Part shown: piece after piece, positions 1 through 9,578 of the stretch
Layout: each line of letters opens with the position of its first letter
Position numbering within the stretch: the first letter of the stretch is position 1
From: Vreelandella alkaliphila
GTDB taxonomy: Bacteria > Pseudomonadota > Gammaproteobacteria > Pseudomonadales > Halomonadaceae
Direction of reading: 5' to 3'
Assembly (NCBI RefSeq): GCF_016107625.1
Contig: NZ_JABASV010000008.1
Coordinates: 144,433 to 208,432, forward strand
Length of the DNA: 64,000 bases
Translations under genes and position numbers: made by a program
Notes under the pieces: generated by a model
Database searches by the model: none
Told to the model about the DNA's origin: nothing
Seen by the model: the letters and a program-made list of their open reading frames with translations, nothing else

Positions 1-1
1 C

Positions 2-577
2 GTAGGCTATGCCATCCCAGGCTTTTTGTTCGCCATTCTTCTTATTGTCGTGTTTGCTGGTGGCACTTACCTGGATTGGTTTCCTCTACGCGGCTTAACA
101 TCACCCGATTTCTCTGAGCTATCCGCCTGGGGCAAAATTAAAGACTACTTTTGGCATATCACCCTGCCGGTACTGGCTGCCGCGATTGGCAGTTTTGCCA
201 CCCTCACCATGCTGACCAAAAACAGCTTTTTGGATGAAATTCATAAGCAGTACGTACTGACAGCTCGGGCCAAAGGTGCCGACGAGCAGCGTATTTTGTA
301 TGGCCATGTTTTCCGTAACGCCATGCTGATCATCATTGCTGGGTTGCCCTCTGCAATGATTGGCATTTTCTTTACCGGCGCACTGCTCATCGAGGTAATT
401 TTCTCCTTGGATGGCCTCGGCTTATTAGGCTTTGAGGCAGTCATGCAGCGAGACTACCCCGTTATTTTCGGAACGCTATTTCTGTATACGGTAATCGGGC
501 TGCTGCTAAAGCTAGTATCCGACTTGACCTATGTGTGGGTAGACCCACGCATTGATTTTGCGTCGAGGGAGTCATAA
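2..577 (+). CDS. yejB: Oligopeptide/microcin C ABC transporter permease YejB (5' truncated by window edge)
   Basis: C-terminal part of an inner-membrane permease; the reading frame is open from base 2, so the true start lies upstream. The visible 190 or so residues carry several hydrophobic helices and the binding-protein-dependent permease EAA-type loop ([25 protein letters not shown]), which couples to the ATPase. The end ([13 protein letters not shown]) is typical of YejB. It is followed after 2 bases by yejE and then yejF, the yejBEF order known from enterobacteria, where the system imports peptides such as microcin C. The substrate-binding protein gene (yejA) would be expected upstream, outside the window. 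Family assignment is firm; the substrate in this organism is inferred. Confidence 0.93.
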   Translation, partial: VGYAIPGFLFAILLIVVFAGGTYLDWFPLRGLTSPDFSELSAWGKIKDYFWHITLPVLAAAIGSFATLTMLTKNSFLDEIHKQYVLTARAKGADEQRILYGHVFRNAMLIIIAGLPSAMIGIFFTGALLIEVIFSLDGLGLLGFEAVMQRDYPVIFGTLFLYTVIGLLLKLVSDLTYVWVDPRIDFASRES

Positions 578-579
578 AC

Positions 580-1653
580 ATGATATTTATCAGCTCGCGT
601 CTTTCGCCGATTACGCTGCGTCGCCTAGCAGCATTTAAAGCCAATCGCCGCGCCCGAGCATCGCTGTGGCTCTTTGGTGTTTTGTTTATTGTCAGCCTAT
701 TTGCTGAACTCATCGCCAACGACAAACCTCTCGTAATGAAATATGACGGACAGTGGTATATACCGCTACTGGTCGATTATCCGGAAACCGAATTCGGTGG
801 TTTCTTACCCACCCGTACCGACTACTTAGACCCCTTTGTCCAACAGCAAATTAGCGACCACGGTTGGGCGCTATGGCCGATTATTCCCTACTCCTACCAA
901 ACCCTCGATATGCTGATGACACGACCTTCGCCTGCACCACCAGATAGGCGCCATTGGCTGGGTACCGATGATCAAGGGCGTGATGTATTAGCGCGAGTCA
1001 TTTACGGGTTTCGACTATCGGTTGCCTTTGCTCTGGCGCTCACCGCAGGCTCCTTGGTCCTGGGCGTGGTGGCGGGCGGTGTGCAGGGTTATTTTGGCGG
1101 CAAAGTAGACCTCATCGGACAGCGCATCACAGAAATCTGGTCTGGATTACCGGTGCTATTTCTGCTGATTATATTGGCCAGTTTTGTGCAGCCCGGTTTC
1201 TGGTGGTTACTGGGCATCATGCTGTTGTTTTCGTGGCTGGGACTGGTTGATATCGTACGCGCCGAGTTTTTGCGTGCACGCAATCTTGAGTACGTGCGTG
1301 CAGCCAAGGCCATGGGACTCCCTTCTCGGCTGATTATGTGGCGCCACGTGCTACCTAACGCGATGGTAGCCACGCTGACGTTTATCCCCTTCCTGTTCAC
1401 TGGTGCCATTGGCACGCTCACCGCGCTGGACTTTTTAGGCTTTGGCCTGCCACCCGGCGCACCTTCACTTGGCGAACTAGCGGCACAGGGCAAAAACAAC
1501 CTACATGCTCCATGGCTTGGCATCACCGCGTTTATGACGCTTGCCATTATGCTCTCACTACTGGTGTTTATTGGTGAAGGGCTTCGCGATGCCTTCGACC
1601 CACGACATGTGAAGCAGCAACAGCCACCCGCCCAGGAAACCAAGCATGCCTAG
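580..1653 (+). CDS. yejE: Oligopeptide/microcin C ABC transporter permease YejE
   Basis: A 357-residue inner-membrane permease, the partner of YejB. The N-terminal part has one membrane helix followed by a periplasmic segment with the YejE signature LIANDKPL and YDGQWYIPLL. The core has about five membrane helices and the coupling motif around EYVRAAKAMGLPSRLIMWRHVLPNAM. The C-terminus (LVFIGEGLRDAFDPR) is typical of the DppC/OppC family. The ATG lies 2 bases after the yejB stop, and the gene overlaps yejF by 8 bases, so the three are one operon. Length matches the family. Confidence 0.95.
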   Translation: MIFISSRLSPITLRRLAAFKANRRARASLWLFGVLFIVSLFAELIANDKPLVMKYDGQWYIPLLVDYPETEFGGFLPTRTDYLDPFVQQQISDHGWALWPIIPYSYQTLDMLMTRPSPAPPDRRHWLGTDDQGRDVLARVIYGFRLSVAFALALTAGSLVLGVVAGGVQGYFGGKVDLIGQRITEIWSGLPVLFLLIILASFVQPGFWWLLGIMLLFSWLGLVDIVRAEFLRARNLEYVRAAKAMGLPSRLIMWRHVLPNAMVATLTFIPFLFTGAIGTLTALDFLGFGLPPGAPSLGELAAQGKNNLHAPWLGITAFMTLAIMLSLLVFIGEGLRDAFDPRHVKQQQPPAQETKHA

Positions 1654-3244
1654 TCACGCAAACAATGCCCAACCACTACTGCGCTTAAGCGAGTTTTGTG
1701 TTTCCTTCGATGGCAATGTCGTTGTCGATTCCCTCTCTCTCACTGTCAATGCGGGCGAAACGCTCGCTATCGTGGGGGAATCTGGCTCGGGCAAGTCGGT
1801 CTCTGCCCTGGGCGCGATTAATTTACTGCCTGACAACGCTAAGGTAAGTGGTCAGCGCTGGTTAGAAGAGACCGATCTTAATCAACTAGGCAAACGTGAT
1901 TGGAATGATATACGCGGTAATCAGGTGGGATTTATTTTCCAAGAGCCGATGACGTCGCTCAACCCGCTTCACCGCATTGGCAAGCAAATAGGCGAAACCC
2001 TTCGTTTACACCAGGGCCTTAGCGGGCAGGCTGCACGTACACGGGCCAAGGCACTGTTAGAACAAGTCAAACTACCGCGTCCTGACGAACTGCTTGACGC
2101 CTGGCCACATCAGCTTTCTGGCGGTCAGCGCCAGCGGGTAATGATCGCCATGGCCATTGCCAATAATCCGGCACTGTTGATTGCGGATGAGCCAACGACG
2201 GCGCTCGATGTGACCGTTCAGCAAGAGATTTTAGCCCTGCTGAAAGAACTCCGCGATCATCACGGTATGGGTGTGCTGTTTATCAGTCACGACTTAAATT
2301 TGGTACGCCGCCATGCAGACCGGATATGTGTCATGTATCAAGGGAAAATCCAGGAAACCGGTAGCGTTGCCGATGTATTTAATAATCCCCAAAGCGACTA
2401 CACCAAAGCCCTCATTGCCGCCGAACCAGAAGGCCGGCCTGCTGAGCCTGCCGATACCACGCCGCTTTTGACCACACGCCAGCTTAGCGTGAGTTTCAAG
2501 CGCCCGAGGACAGGACTTTTTCAGCGCCAGCCACCCGCTTTTGAAGCCCTGAAAGCCACCGACCTAACCATCGCTCCTGGCGAAACGCTGGGCATTGTCG
2601 GCGAATCAGGCTCTGGAAAAACGACGCTGGCGTCAGCGGTTATGCGATTAGTCGCTAGCCAAGGTGAGGTGATACTGGGCAATGCCACGTTGAGTCAGCT
2701 CTCTGGCGACACGCTTCGACGCCAGCGCCATCGGCTACAAATGGTGTTTCAAGATCCTTACGGAGCGCTTTCTCCGCGCATGCCGGTATTTGATATTGTC
2801 AGTGAAGGCCTGCAGTTTCATTACCCTAACTTGACCAATGCAGAAGTCACCGAACGCGTGCATCGTACGCTGCGAGAAGTGGGTCTGCCGGAAAGCTGTG
2901 CTGCCCGTTACCCTCATGAGTTTTCGGGGGGACAGCGCCAGCGCATAGCGGTGGCACGGGCAATTATCCTAGAACCTGAGCTACTGGTACTGGACGAACC
3001 AACCTCAGCGTTAGATCGAACAGTACAAAAACAGCTGGTCACGCTGCTGCGCGAACTTCAGGCACGCCGCCAACTAAGCTACCTGTTTATCAGCCACGAT
3101 CTCGCCGTGGTTCGTGCTATGGCCCACCGCATTATGGTGCTAAAAGATGGCGACGTGATTGAACAAGGGGATTGCCTGGAAGTGCTCGCCGCGCCGCAGC
3201 ATCCCTATACCAAAGCGTTGATAGAAGCTGCCCACTTGCACTAG
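1646..3244 (+). CDS. yejF: Oligopeptide/microcin C ABC transporter ATP-binding protein YejF (double ATPase)
   Basis: A 532-residue cytoplasmic ATPase with two fused ABC domains. Domain 1 has Walker A GESGSGKS (about 44-51), signature LSGGQ (about 157-161) and Walker B LLIADE (about 177-182). Domain 2 has Walker A at about 319-326, signature FSGGQ and Walker B LLVLDE. Each domain is followed by the oligopeptide-ATPase C-terminal motif (QSDYTKALI; QHPYTKALI). It powers the YejBE channel. The start overlaps the end of yejE by 8 bases, implying translational coupling. A bidirectional terminator follows about 100 bases downstream. Confidence 0.95.
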   Translation: MPSHANNAQPLLRLSEFCVSFDGNVVVDSLSLTVNAGETLAIVGESGSGKSVSALGAINLLPDNAKVSGQRWLEETDLNQLGKRDWNDIRGNQVGFIFQEPMTSLNPLHRIGKQIGETLRLHQGLSGQAARTRAKALLEQVKLPRPDELLDAWPHQLSGGQRQRVMIAMAIANNPALLIADEPTTALDVTVQQEILALLKELRDHHGMGVLFISHDLNLVRRHADRICVMYQGKIQETGSVADVFNNPQSDYTKALIAAEPEGRPAEPADTTPLLTTRQLSVSFKRPRTGLFQRQPPAFEALKATDLTIAPGETLGIVGESGSGKTTLASAVMRLVASQGEVILGNATLSQLSGDTLRRQRHRLQMVFQDPYGALSPRMPVFDIVSEGLQFHYPNLTNAEVTERVHRTLREVGLPESCAARYPHEFSGGQRQRIAVARAIILEPELLVLDEPTSALDRTVQKQLVTLLRELQARRQLSYLFISHDLAVVRAMAHRIMVLKDGDVIEQGDCLEVLAAPQHPYTKALIEAAHLH

Positions 3245-3344
3245 CTACCTGGTTAACATAAACGGTTATCTCGGCAATTTTTCAAGTTGGTTATGCATGA
3301 ACGCAGAAACAAGATAACGGTATAAAAATTAATTACTCATAATA

Positions 3345-3388
3345 AAAACGCCCCGGCCTTGGCACGGGTGTGCTGACCGGGGCGTTTT
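3345..3388. terminator. Bidirectional rho-independent terminator between yejF and rsuA
   Basis: Perfect inverted repeat: AAAACGCCCCGG at 3345-3356 and its complement CCGGGGCGTTTT at 3377-3388, with a 20-base loop. The A/T flanks give a U-run in both directions, as expected between the convergent genes yejF (+) and rsuA (-). Confidence 0.85.
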
Positions 3389-3415
3389 ATCCACTAGCAG
3401 TGACGCTAAGTGTAT

Positions 3416-4120
3416 TTAGAAGCTGGCAATTTCTTCAGGCGTTAGCTCCCGCCATTCACCAGGTGCTAGGTCATCTGGCAAGACCACATCACCAATCGAA
3501 CGGCGATGAAGCGCATTGACGTGATTACCTAGGGCTGCAAACATACGCTTCACTTGGTGATAGCGCCCTTCTGTAATGGTCAATTCCGCTTGCTGAGGAG
3601 TAATAAACCTCAACACAGCAGGTTGCGTTGGCGTTTCTTCACCATCCAGTAGAAGTCCTTCCTCTACTTGGTTAATTGCCCACTCAGCGGCGCTACCTTC
3701 CATAGGCTCTGCCAACTCTGCAATGTATACCTTGGCACAGCGATGGCGCGGCGAGGTGACACGATGGGACCATTGGCCATCATCAGTGAGCAATAACAAG
3801 CCGGTGGTATCTACATCCAACCGCCCTACCGGCTGCAGTCGCTCTACTTTGGGTAGATCAATGAGGTCAATCACCCTTGGGTAGAGCCCACGGCGTGCAG
3901 TGCACTCTACTTCCAGCGGCTTATGCATCATCAGGTAACGCAACCCAACCAGCGCTAGCGTCTCACCGTTGAGCTTTACTTCGTCGTTCTGGGTGTCAAC
4001 TTGGGTCGCCGACTGCTTGATGGGCTCGCCATTCAGGGTCACCTCGCCATTTTTCAACACACGCTTTGCTAGGCTGCGCGTCAACGGGGTTGTTTCACTC
4101 AAAAAGCGATCAAGGCGCAT
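3416..4120 (-). CDS. rsuA: 16S rRNA pseudouridine(516) synthase RsuA
   Basis: A 234-residue enzyme that isomerises U516 of 16S rRNA to pseudouridine during 30S assembly. An N-terminal S4 RNA-binding domain occupies about residues 1-55 (MRLDRFLSETTPLTRSLAKRVL). The catalytic domain has the family motif GRLDVDTTGLLLLT, with the nucleophilic Asp at about 102, and the late RsuA/RluB motif EGRYHQVKRMFAALGNHV. The length fits E. coli RsuA (about 231). Its start touches the end of the upstream amidase gene, so the two are probably co-transcribed. Confidence 0.93.
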   Translation of the reverse strand: MRLDRFLSETTPLTRSLAKRVLKNGEVTLNGEPIKQSATQVDTQNDEVKLNGETLALVGLRYLMMHKPLEVECTARRGLYPRVIDLIDLPKVERLQPVGRLDVDTTGLLLLTDDGQWSHRVTSPRHRCAKVYIAELAEPMEGSAAEWAINQVEEGLLLDGEETPTQPAVLRFITPQQAELTITEGRYHQVKRMFAALGNHVNALHRRSIGDVVLPDDLAPGEWRELTPEEIASF

Positions 4121-4935
4121 TATTGACCCACTCCTGGCAGAAGCGAAAAGCGGTCGGCATCTTGCCAGGCAGGAAATTTTTCTCGAAAAGCATCTAGGTC
4201 CGTTTTATTTAGCGTCCCCGTTTCAATAAACGGAGAGTTTGCAGGGTGGTCGATCAGCGGTTCCCCTTTGAAATCGACCAGCATGGAATCGCCGCTATAG
4301 GCGAGTCCTTTGGCATCTTCACCGACGCGGTTGACACCCACTACGTAAACTAAGTTTTCAACTGCACGCGCTTGTAAAAGCGTGCGCCATGGGTGACGCC
4401 GGGGTGCAGGCCAGTTCGCCACACACAGCGCGGCATCATACTCGAAATGTTCGCCCCCTGCTGGCTGCTGGCGCATCCAAACGGGAAACCTCAGGTCATA
4501 GCATACGCTCAATAGCAGCCTGAAACCTTTCAGTTCCACTATTTTCCGGCTGTTGCCCATACCATAGCGTTCATGCTCTCCGGCCATACGAAATAAATGG
4601 CGCTTATCGTAGTACTGCAAGTCGCCGCTGGGGGTAGCCCATACCATACGGTTGAAGTATTGCCCTTCATCGACAATTGCCACGCTGCCGGTCATTACAC
4701 AGCCTCTCGCCTTGGCCTGCGTCTGTAACCAGGCAACGCTCTGACTCGAGTTCATGGGCTGGGCCATTTCCCGTGAGTTCATGGTGAAGCCAGTCGCAAA
4801 CATCTCTGGCAACACAATTAAATCGGTATCGCGGCTATCTAATTCGCCTAATAGCCGCTCAAGATGCGCATGGTTGGCCTGAGGATCTTCCCAGCGCAAA
4901 TCGCACTGCACTAAGCTCGTTTTCAGTTGACTCAT
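4120..4935 (-). CDS. Nitrilase-family amidohydrolase (omega-amidase, YafV/Nit2-like)
   Basis: A 271-residue cytoplasmic C-N hydrolase. The Glu-Lys-Cys triad is visible: E44 (VLPEMFATGF), K111 (YYDKRHLF) and C145 (SVCYDLRFP). The sequence is closest to YafV/Nit2-type omega-amidases, which hydrolyse 2-oxoglutaramate and 2-oxosuccinamate, by-products of glutamine and asparagine transamination. That substrate is family knowledge, not shown here. I chose the ATG at 4935 because AAAGGAG lies just upstream; the frame is open 11 codons further to 4968. It overlaps rsuA by one base. Confidence 0.85.
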   Translation of the reverse strand: MSQLKTSLVQCDLRWEDPQANHAHLERLLGELDSRDTDLIVLPEMFATGFTMNSREMAQPMNSSQSVAWLQTQAKARGCVMTGSVAIVDEGQYFNRMVWATPSGDLQYYDKRHLFRMAGEHERYGMGNSRKIVELKGFRLLLSVCYDLRFPVWMRQQPAGGEHFEYDAALCVANWPAPRRHPWRTLLQARAVENLVYVVGVNRVGEDAKGLAYSGDSMLVDFKGEPLIDHPANSPFIETGTLNKTDLDAFREKFPAWQDADRFSLLPGVGQ

Positions 4936-5007
4936 GCCATGTCTCCTTTGCATCAGTGTGTTCGTCAATTATGTGCTAGATTAGCATTTTTAATTAATGA
5001 GGCTGCT

Positions 5008-5916
5008 ATGTTTCCACCCGCATCAAGGGACCCTGAAGCGGTCAAGGGCGTTATGTTCGGCTTAACGGCCTACACTATGTGGGGCTGCTTCCCACTATTT
5101 TTCGCTCTGTTTGATGGCATTCCCGCATTTGAAATCCTGATACATCGGATTTTGTGGTCGTGCCTTTTCCTGGTCGGGTTAATCAGCATACTGCGCCGAT
5201 GGACGCCAGTGGTTAGCGCACTTGTTGAGCCCAAGCGCTTGGGGCGCGTACTCGCTTGCGCGTTACTGATTGCCTTTAATTGGGGTCTCTATATCTATGC
5301 TGTTGAAAGCAAGCAGGTGTTACAAGCCAGTTTAGGCTACTTTCTAACGCCTTTGGTAAACATTGCCTTGGGCGTGCTAGTGCTACGCGAAGTAATGGCT
5401 CGCCTCCAGCTGGTTGCTCTTGGTTTGGCAAGTTTAGCGATTGCAATCCAGTTCGTGATGCTGGGTGAACTGCCCTGGATCAGCCTGTTGCTAGCACTCA
5501 GCTTTGGTAGCTACGGATTATTTCGCAAGCAAGTGCCTCTTGATGGGCTTTCAGGCCTGTTTGTAGAGACGCTGTTGCTATTCCCACTAGCACTGATAGC
5601 GCTCACTTGGCTCAGTTGGCAGGGGGAGTCTCACTTTATCCATAATGTGCCGATGAGCACCCTGCTAATAATTAGCGGCGTATTAACTGCCCTGCCCTTG
5701 ATGGCCTTTGCTGGAGCTGCACGACGCTTACGGCTGGCAACGCTAGGGTTTCTGATGTATATCAATCCCAGCATTCAGTTTTTGATTGCAATCATTATCT
5801 TTGGCGAGCCTCTAGGGCTCATCCAGTTAGCGACCTTTGTGATGATCTGGGCGAGCTTAGCGCTATATTCCTGGTCCTCTTGGCAATCACGTCCGCGCCA
5901 GAAGGTGGCTACCTGA
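5008..5916 (+). CDS. rarD: EamA-family transporter RarD
   Basis: A 302-residue inner-membrane protein with about ten hydrophobic helices in the drug/metabolite transporter (EamA) fold. RarD-type features are the early VMFGLTAYTMWGCFPLFFAL, the IHRILWS segment and FNWGLYIYAVESKQVLQASLGYFLTPLVNI. The start at 5008 (MFPPASRD) is preceded by GAGG; the frame opens earlier at 4927, but that would run into the divergent amidase gene. The substrate is unknown; E. coli rarD was linked to chloramphenicol sensitivity. Its last 30 bases overlap the convergent chemoreceptor gene. Confidence 0.9.
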   Translation: MFPPASRDPEAVKGVMFGLTAYTMWGCFPLFFALFDGIPAFEILIHRILWSCLFLVGLISILRRWTPVVSALVEPKRLGRVLACALLIAFNWGLYIYAVESKQVLQASLGYFLTPLVNIALGVLVLREVMARLQLVALGLASLAIAIQFVMLGELPWISLLLALSFGSYGLFRKQVPLDGLSGLFVETLLLFPLALIALTWLSWQGESHFIHNVPMSTLLIISGVLTALPLMAFAGAARRLRLATLGFLMYINPSIQFLIAIIIFGEPLGLIQLATFVMIWASLALYSWSSWQSRPRQKVAT

Positions 5917-7542
5917 GGCTAGTTCTTCCACTGGTTTTTCAATCACCACTGCACTGGTGTCATTTGTCTTTTCAGGCTGGTAGCCCACGCGAAAGCCTCC
6001 CCAGTGCTTACCATTAATGTAAATGGGAACCGAAAGATCGTGCATGATTTCGCCAGTGTCACGCTTATAGGTTTGTAGCAGCAACGGTTTCTCATGGGCG
6101 CCGCAACGACTGCCCGTCGGATCATCAAAAATGCGTTTGCTGCGGCAATACTTGAGATCGTGATCGTAATCACCGATGGGCTCGCGGCTAACGGCTGAGT
6201 TATGGGTAGGCACATAGCCGTTGCGGTCACATGCAATGGCGTAACTCAACCCGTGCTCAGTAAGCAACGGTTCTTGCAAGCTGGGTAACTGTAAGTCCGT
6301 GAATGCATCAAAGCCTGTGTGGTAAAGCGGTGGCTGTGTCCCTGGCATGACCCTGTAATCAGGCTGGAACAGCGACGCTTCTGATAACTCACCGGAGGCA
6401 ATGGCCTTTTCAAACAATTTACCAATACGGTTCGCCGCTTGACGAGCAACACTAAACACATGCTGATGACGCCCCTGTAAACGCTGCTGCGCCAGCTCGC
6501 CATCAACGCCTTCTGCAGCTTCCATTAACGCCCGAGCTTGCTGAGCTAAATCGCGCATATCGCGATTGCCCTCATCTACATCGTCTTCAAGCTGACGTAA
6601 GCTATCAGCAACTGTTTGGCTATGGACTTTAGTGCTTTCCATTGCTTCTGCGACGCTGGTGATTTCCTGCTCAACTTGATCGAACTGTTCTGTGATAGTG
6701 GCAAGACTACCGCCCACCTGCTGCATCCCTTGGGAACGCTCTCTGATACGGTTCATCAGCACTCCCATGGTACCAACAACACTTTGGCCACTCTGGTGCA
6801 TATCTTTAACAAGCTCATCGACGCTTTGTGTCGCCGTTGACGTCTTCAGTGCTAGGTTGCGCACTTCGCCCGCGACAACCGCAAATCCTCGTCCATGCTC
6901 TCCCGCTCGAGCTGCCTCAATAGAAGCATTGAGTGATAGCAGGTGCGTTTGTTCTGCTATTCCCTCAATCATCGACGTCACATTGCGGACGCGCTCAATT
7001 TTGTCGTTTAGCGCCGATAGCATTTCCAGCGCCTGATCAGAGCGCTCGGAAACATCACTCATATCGCCAATAATATCAGCCAGCTCATCATGATTATGAT
7101 GACTTGCCTGACGAGCGCTCTCGGCAAGCGAAGCGACATGGGTAGCACTGGCACTCACTTGCATAATGGCAGCATTAATAGCGTTCATACTCGATGACGC
7201 GTCACTGGCCATGGCTTCCTGCTTAGTAAGGCGTTGCGCCATAAGATCAGCGTAATGAGAAACTTCTGCCGAGGCGATAGCAGTGCTACTTGCTCGGTTC
7301 ATCAACCGATAGGCCATCGCGCGAAGCGCACCATAGTCGCGAATGGGCTTGAAACCGTGAATGGGTTTTGTCAAACGCGCTTGATCAGCTGAGTAAACCG
7401 ACGTAATCGTTACGAGCATTAAACCTGCACCAGCCCCCGTTGCCAACAGCAGCGCGACATAGGGAAAAGCACCAGATTCAGTCATCATCCAAACAGAAAC
7501 ACCTAGCACTGCCAAGGGCACTAATAGCCAAAGTAGTCGCAT
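5887..7542 (-). CDS. Methyl-accepting chemotaxis protein with C-terminal cytoplasmic sensor-like domain
   Basis: A 551-residue chemoreceptor. Two N-terminal membrane helices (about 4-20 and 26-48) are separated by only a handful of residues, so there is no periplasmic ligand domain. The signalling hairpin is intact at about 195-235 (EQTHLLSLNASIEAARAGEHGRGF) and would bind CheA/CheW. After it, about residues 410-540 form a globular domain with AIACDRNGYVPTHNS, the KRIFDD segment, and PIYINGKHWGGFRVGY, typical of PAS/Cache-like C-terminal sensors in some proteobacterial receptors. The ligand is unknown. No che genes are nearby, so it is probably an orphan receptor. Confidence 0.85.
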   Translation of the reverse strand: MRLLWLLVPLAVLGVSVWMMTESGAFPYVALLLATGAGAGLMLVTITSVYSADQARLTKPIHGFKPIRDYGALRAMAYRLMNRASSTAIASAEVSHYADLMAQRLTKQEAMASDASSSMNAINAAIMQVSASATHVASLAESARQASHHNHDELADIIGDMSDVSERSDQALEMLSALNDKIERVRNVTSMIEGIAEQTHLLSLNASIEAARAGEHGRGFAVVAGEVRNLALKTSTATQSVDELVKDMHQSGQSVVGTMGVLMNRIRERSQGMQQVGGSLATITEQFDQVEQEITSVAEAMESTKVHSQTVADSLRQLEDDVDEGNRDMRDLAQQARALMEAAEGVDGELAQQRLQGRHQHVFSVARQAANRIGKLFEKAIASGELSEASLFQPDYRVMPGTQPPLYHTGFDAFTDLQLPSLQEPLLTEHGLSYAIACDRNGYVPTHNSAVSREPIGDYDHDLKYCRSKRIFDDPTGSRCGAHEKPLLLQTYKRDTGEIMHDLSVPIYINGKHWGGFRVGYQPEKTNDTSAVVIEKPVEELASGSHLLART

Positions 7543-7771
7543 GTGGGGTACTCTTTTTTATTTGACGTTATTGAGCAGTCAATCAATAAAGAAGGAGCGA
7601 TTAGCCACTTTTCAGTCAGCTTAACGGGTTATGCTAATGAATGAAGTAGCACTTTCGGGTCAGAACATGCTTTTGTTTGAAAGCAAAGGCCATCATTGCC
7701 CACACAACACGTTAAACTGACGGACTCACCAGTGGTTGGGGTTTAAAAAACAAAGCTGACGCCAGGAGCTT

Positions 7772-9472
7772 ATGTTAAAGCGCTATTTTCCTATTCTTAC
7801 ATGGCTGCCCCACTACCATAAGCGCCTGCTAGGTGCCGATATATTAGCGGGACTCATCGTAACCGTGATGGTGATTCCGCAGTCATTAGCCTATGCCCTA
7901 CTTGCTGGCCTGCCTGCGGTAGTGGGCCTATATGCCAGTATTTTGCCGCAACTTCTATATACCTTTTTAGGCACCAGCCGCACCCTGGCCGTAGGGCCGG
8001 TGGCCATCATTGCATTAATGACGGGCGCTGCACTCTCCTCTGTTGCAACGCCCGGCAGCCCCGACTATTTGCAAGCTGCACTGGTACTTTCATTACTTTC
8101 TGGCGGCATATTGGTGGCAATGGGTGCCCTTAAAATGGGCTTTTTTAGCAATTTTTTAAGCCATCCGGTTATCTCGGGCTTTTTAACCGCATCGGGCATT
8201 CTGATTGCCGTCAGTCAACTGGGAAGCCTAATGGGTATCTCCAGCAGTGGCTTTACGCTGGTAGAGCGTGTGGTAACGCTCTTGCCTAATCTCCCCACCT
8301 TAAACCCCTATACGCTTGTAATCGGTGCTGGCACGCTGTTGTTTCTCGTTATGATGCGGCGTTTTGGTAAGCAGAGCCTTAGTGCTATTGGTTTGCCTAG
8401 AGCGCTCGCCGAGTTAATCACCAAGGCGGGTCCTGTCTTTGCGGTGGTTATTACCACGCTGGCTACTTGGCATTGGCAGTTGGCTGACCAAGGCGTTGCC
8501 ATTGTCGGCGCTATTCCCAGTGGGCTACCTGCGCTAAGCTTTCTCTGGGGAGATACGTCACTATGGCGCGCCCTGTTTATTCCGGCGTTACTGATTAGTT
8601 TGGTGGGGTTTGTCGAGTCTGTTTCCATGGGGCAAATGTTGGCAGCGAAACGGCGCCAACGTATCTCTCCTAACCAGGAACTGATTGGCTTAGGTGCCGC
8701 TAATCTAGCCGCTGGGTTTACCAGCGGCATGCCGGTCACCGGTGGCCTTTCGCGCACGGTCATCAACTATGATGCTGGGGCACAAACACCCGCGGCCGGA
8801 GCCTTTGCAGCCCTGGGAATAGCCTTGGTAACGATGGCGTTTACTGGCTGGCTCTACTACCTGCCGATTGCTACGTTGGCCGCGACAATTACTGTGTCTA
8901 TTTTAACCCTGGTCGATATCCCCATGTTGCGCCAAACGTGGCGCTATTCTCGCAGCGATTTCGCTGCGATGGCCGTCACCATTCTGCTAACCCTAATTGA
9001 AGGTATCGAAGCAGGCATCATCGGTGGCGTGAGTCTCTCTATCGCGTTATTTTTGTATCGCACCAGCCGCCCCCATAGCGCGCTGGTGGGCCGGGTTCCG
9101 GACACCGAGCATTTCCGCAATACCGAACGCCACGATGTTGAAACCGTCAGTAATGTGGCGCTACTGCGAATCGACGAAAGCCTCTATTTTGCGAATGCCC
9201 GTTACCTTGAGGATACCGTTTATAATTTAGTTGCCAGCTATCCTGAGCTGGAGCACGTCGTTCTGATCTGTTCCGCCGTTAATTTAATTGATGCATCAGC
9301 ACTCGAGAGCCTGGATGCCATCAACGCCCGTTTAAAAGACTCCGATGTAAAACTTCACCTGTCAGAGGTGAAGGGCCCCGTTATGGATCAGCTCAAAAAG
9401 AGTGATTTTTTAGAAGCTCTGACTGGGCGCGTTTTTCTTAGCACTTATGCTGCATGGCGTGAATTTTCATAA
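7772..9472 (+). CDS. SulP (SLC26) family anion transporter with STAS domain
   Basis: A 566-residue inner-membrane transporter. The N-terminal part has the sulfate-transporter core, starting with DILAGLIVTVMVIPQSLAYALLAGLPAVVGLYASILP, which is the SulP signature region, then about a dozen hydrophobic segments. Residues from about 440 form a cytoplasmic STAS domain (VALLRIDESLYFANARYLED; LICSAVNLIDASALESLDAINARL). Family substrates include sulfate, bicarbonate and C4-dicarboxylates; the sequence does not decide between them. The ATG has CAGGAG about 5 bases upstream. A 106-base gap without a clear terminator separates it from the Mla-like operon. Confidence 0.92.
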   Translation: MLKRYFPILTWLPHYHKRLLGADILAGLIVTVMVIPQSLAYALLAGLPAVVGLYASILPQLLYTFLGTSRTLAVGPVAIIALMTGAALSSVATPGSPDYLQAALVLSLLSGGILVAMGALKMGFFSNFLSHPVISGFLTASGILIAVSQLGSLMGISSSGFTLVERVVTLLPNLPTLNPYTLVIGAGTLLFLVMMRRFGKQSLSAIGLPRALAELITKAGPVFAVVITTLATWHWQLADQGVAIVGAIPSGLPALSFLWGDTSLWRALFIPALLISLVGFVESVSMGQMLAAKRRQRISPNQELIGLGAANLAAGFTSGMPVTGGLSRTVINYDAGAQTPAAGAFAALGIALVTMAFTGWLYYLPIATLAATITVSILTLVDIPMLRQTWRYSRSDFAAMAVTILLTLIEGIEAGIIGGVSLSIALFLYRTSRPHSALVGRVPDTEHFRNTERHDVETVSNVALLRIDESLYFANARYLEDTVYNLVASYPELEHVVLICSAVNLIDASALESLDAINARLKDSDVKLHLSEVKGPVMDQLKKSDFLEALTGRVFLSTYAAWREFS

Positions 9473-9578
9473 GCATTATTTTTATAAGCTTAACGAAGCA
9501 GCTTTAACTAAGATTTGTTTGAATGCATCATAGACTTCTAAACAAGCGTATCAATACCAAGAGCGCAAAGGAGTGGGG

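Noticed and set aside
1089..1643. 184-residue minus-strand ORF
   Set aside because: Antisense shadow of yejE; no ribosome site and implausible composition.
3360..3377. Sigma-54 promoter-like sequence TGGCACGGGTGTGC
   Set aside because: The GG-GC spacing is one base short of the consensus and the sequence lies in a terminator loop between convergent genes.
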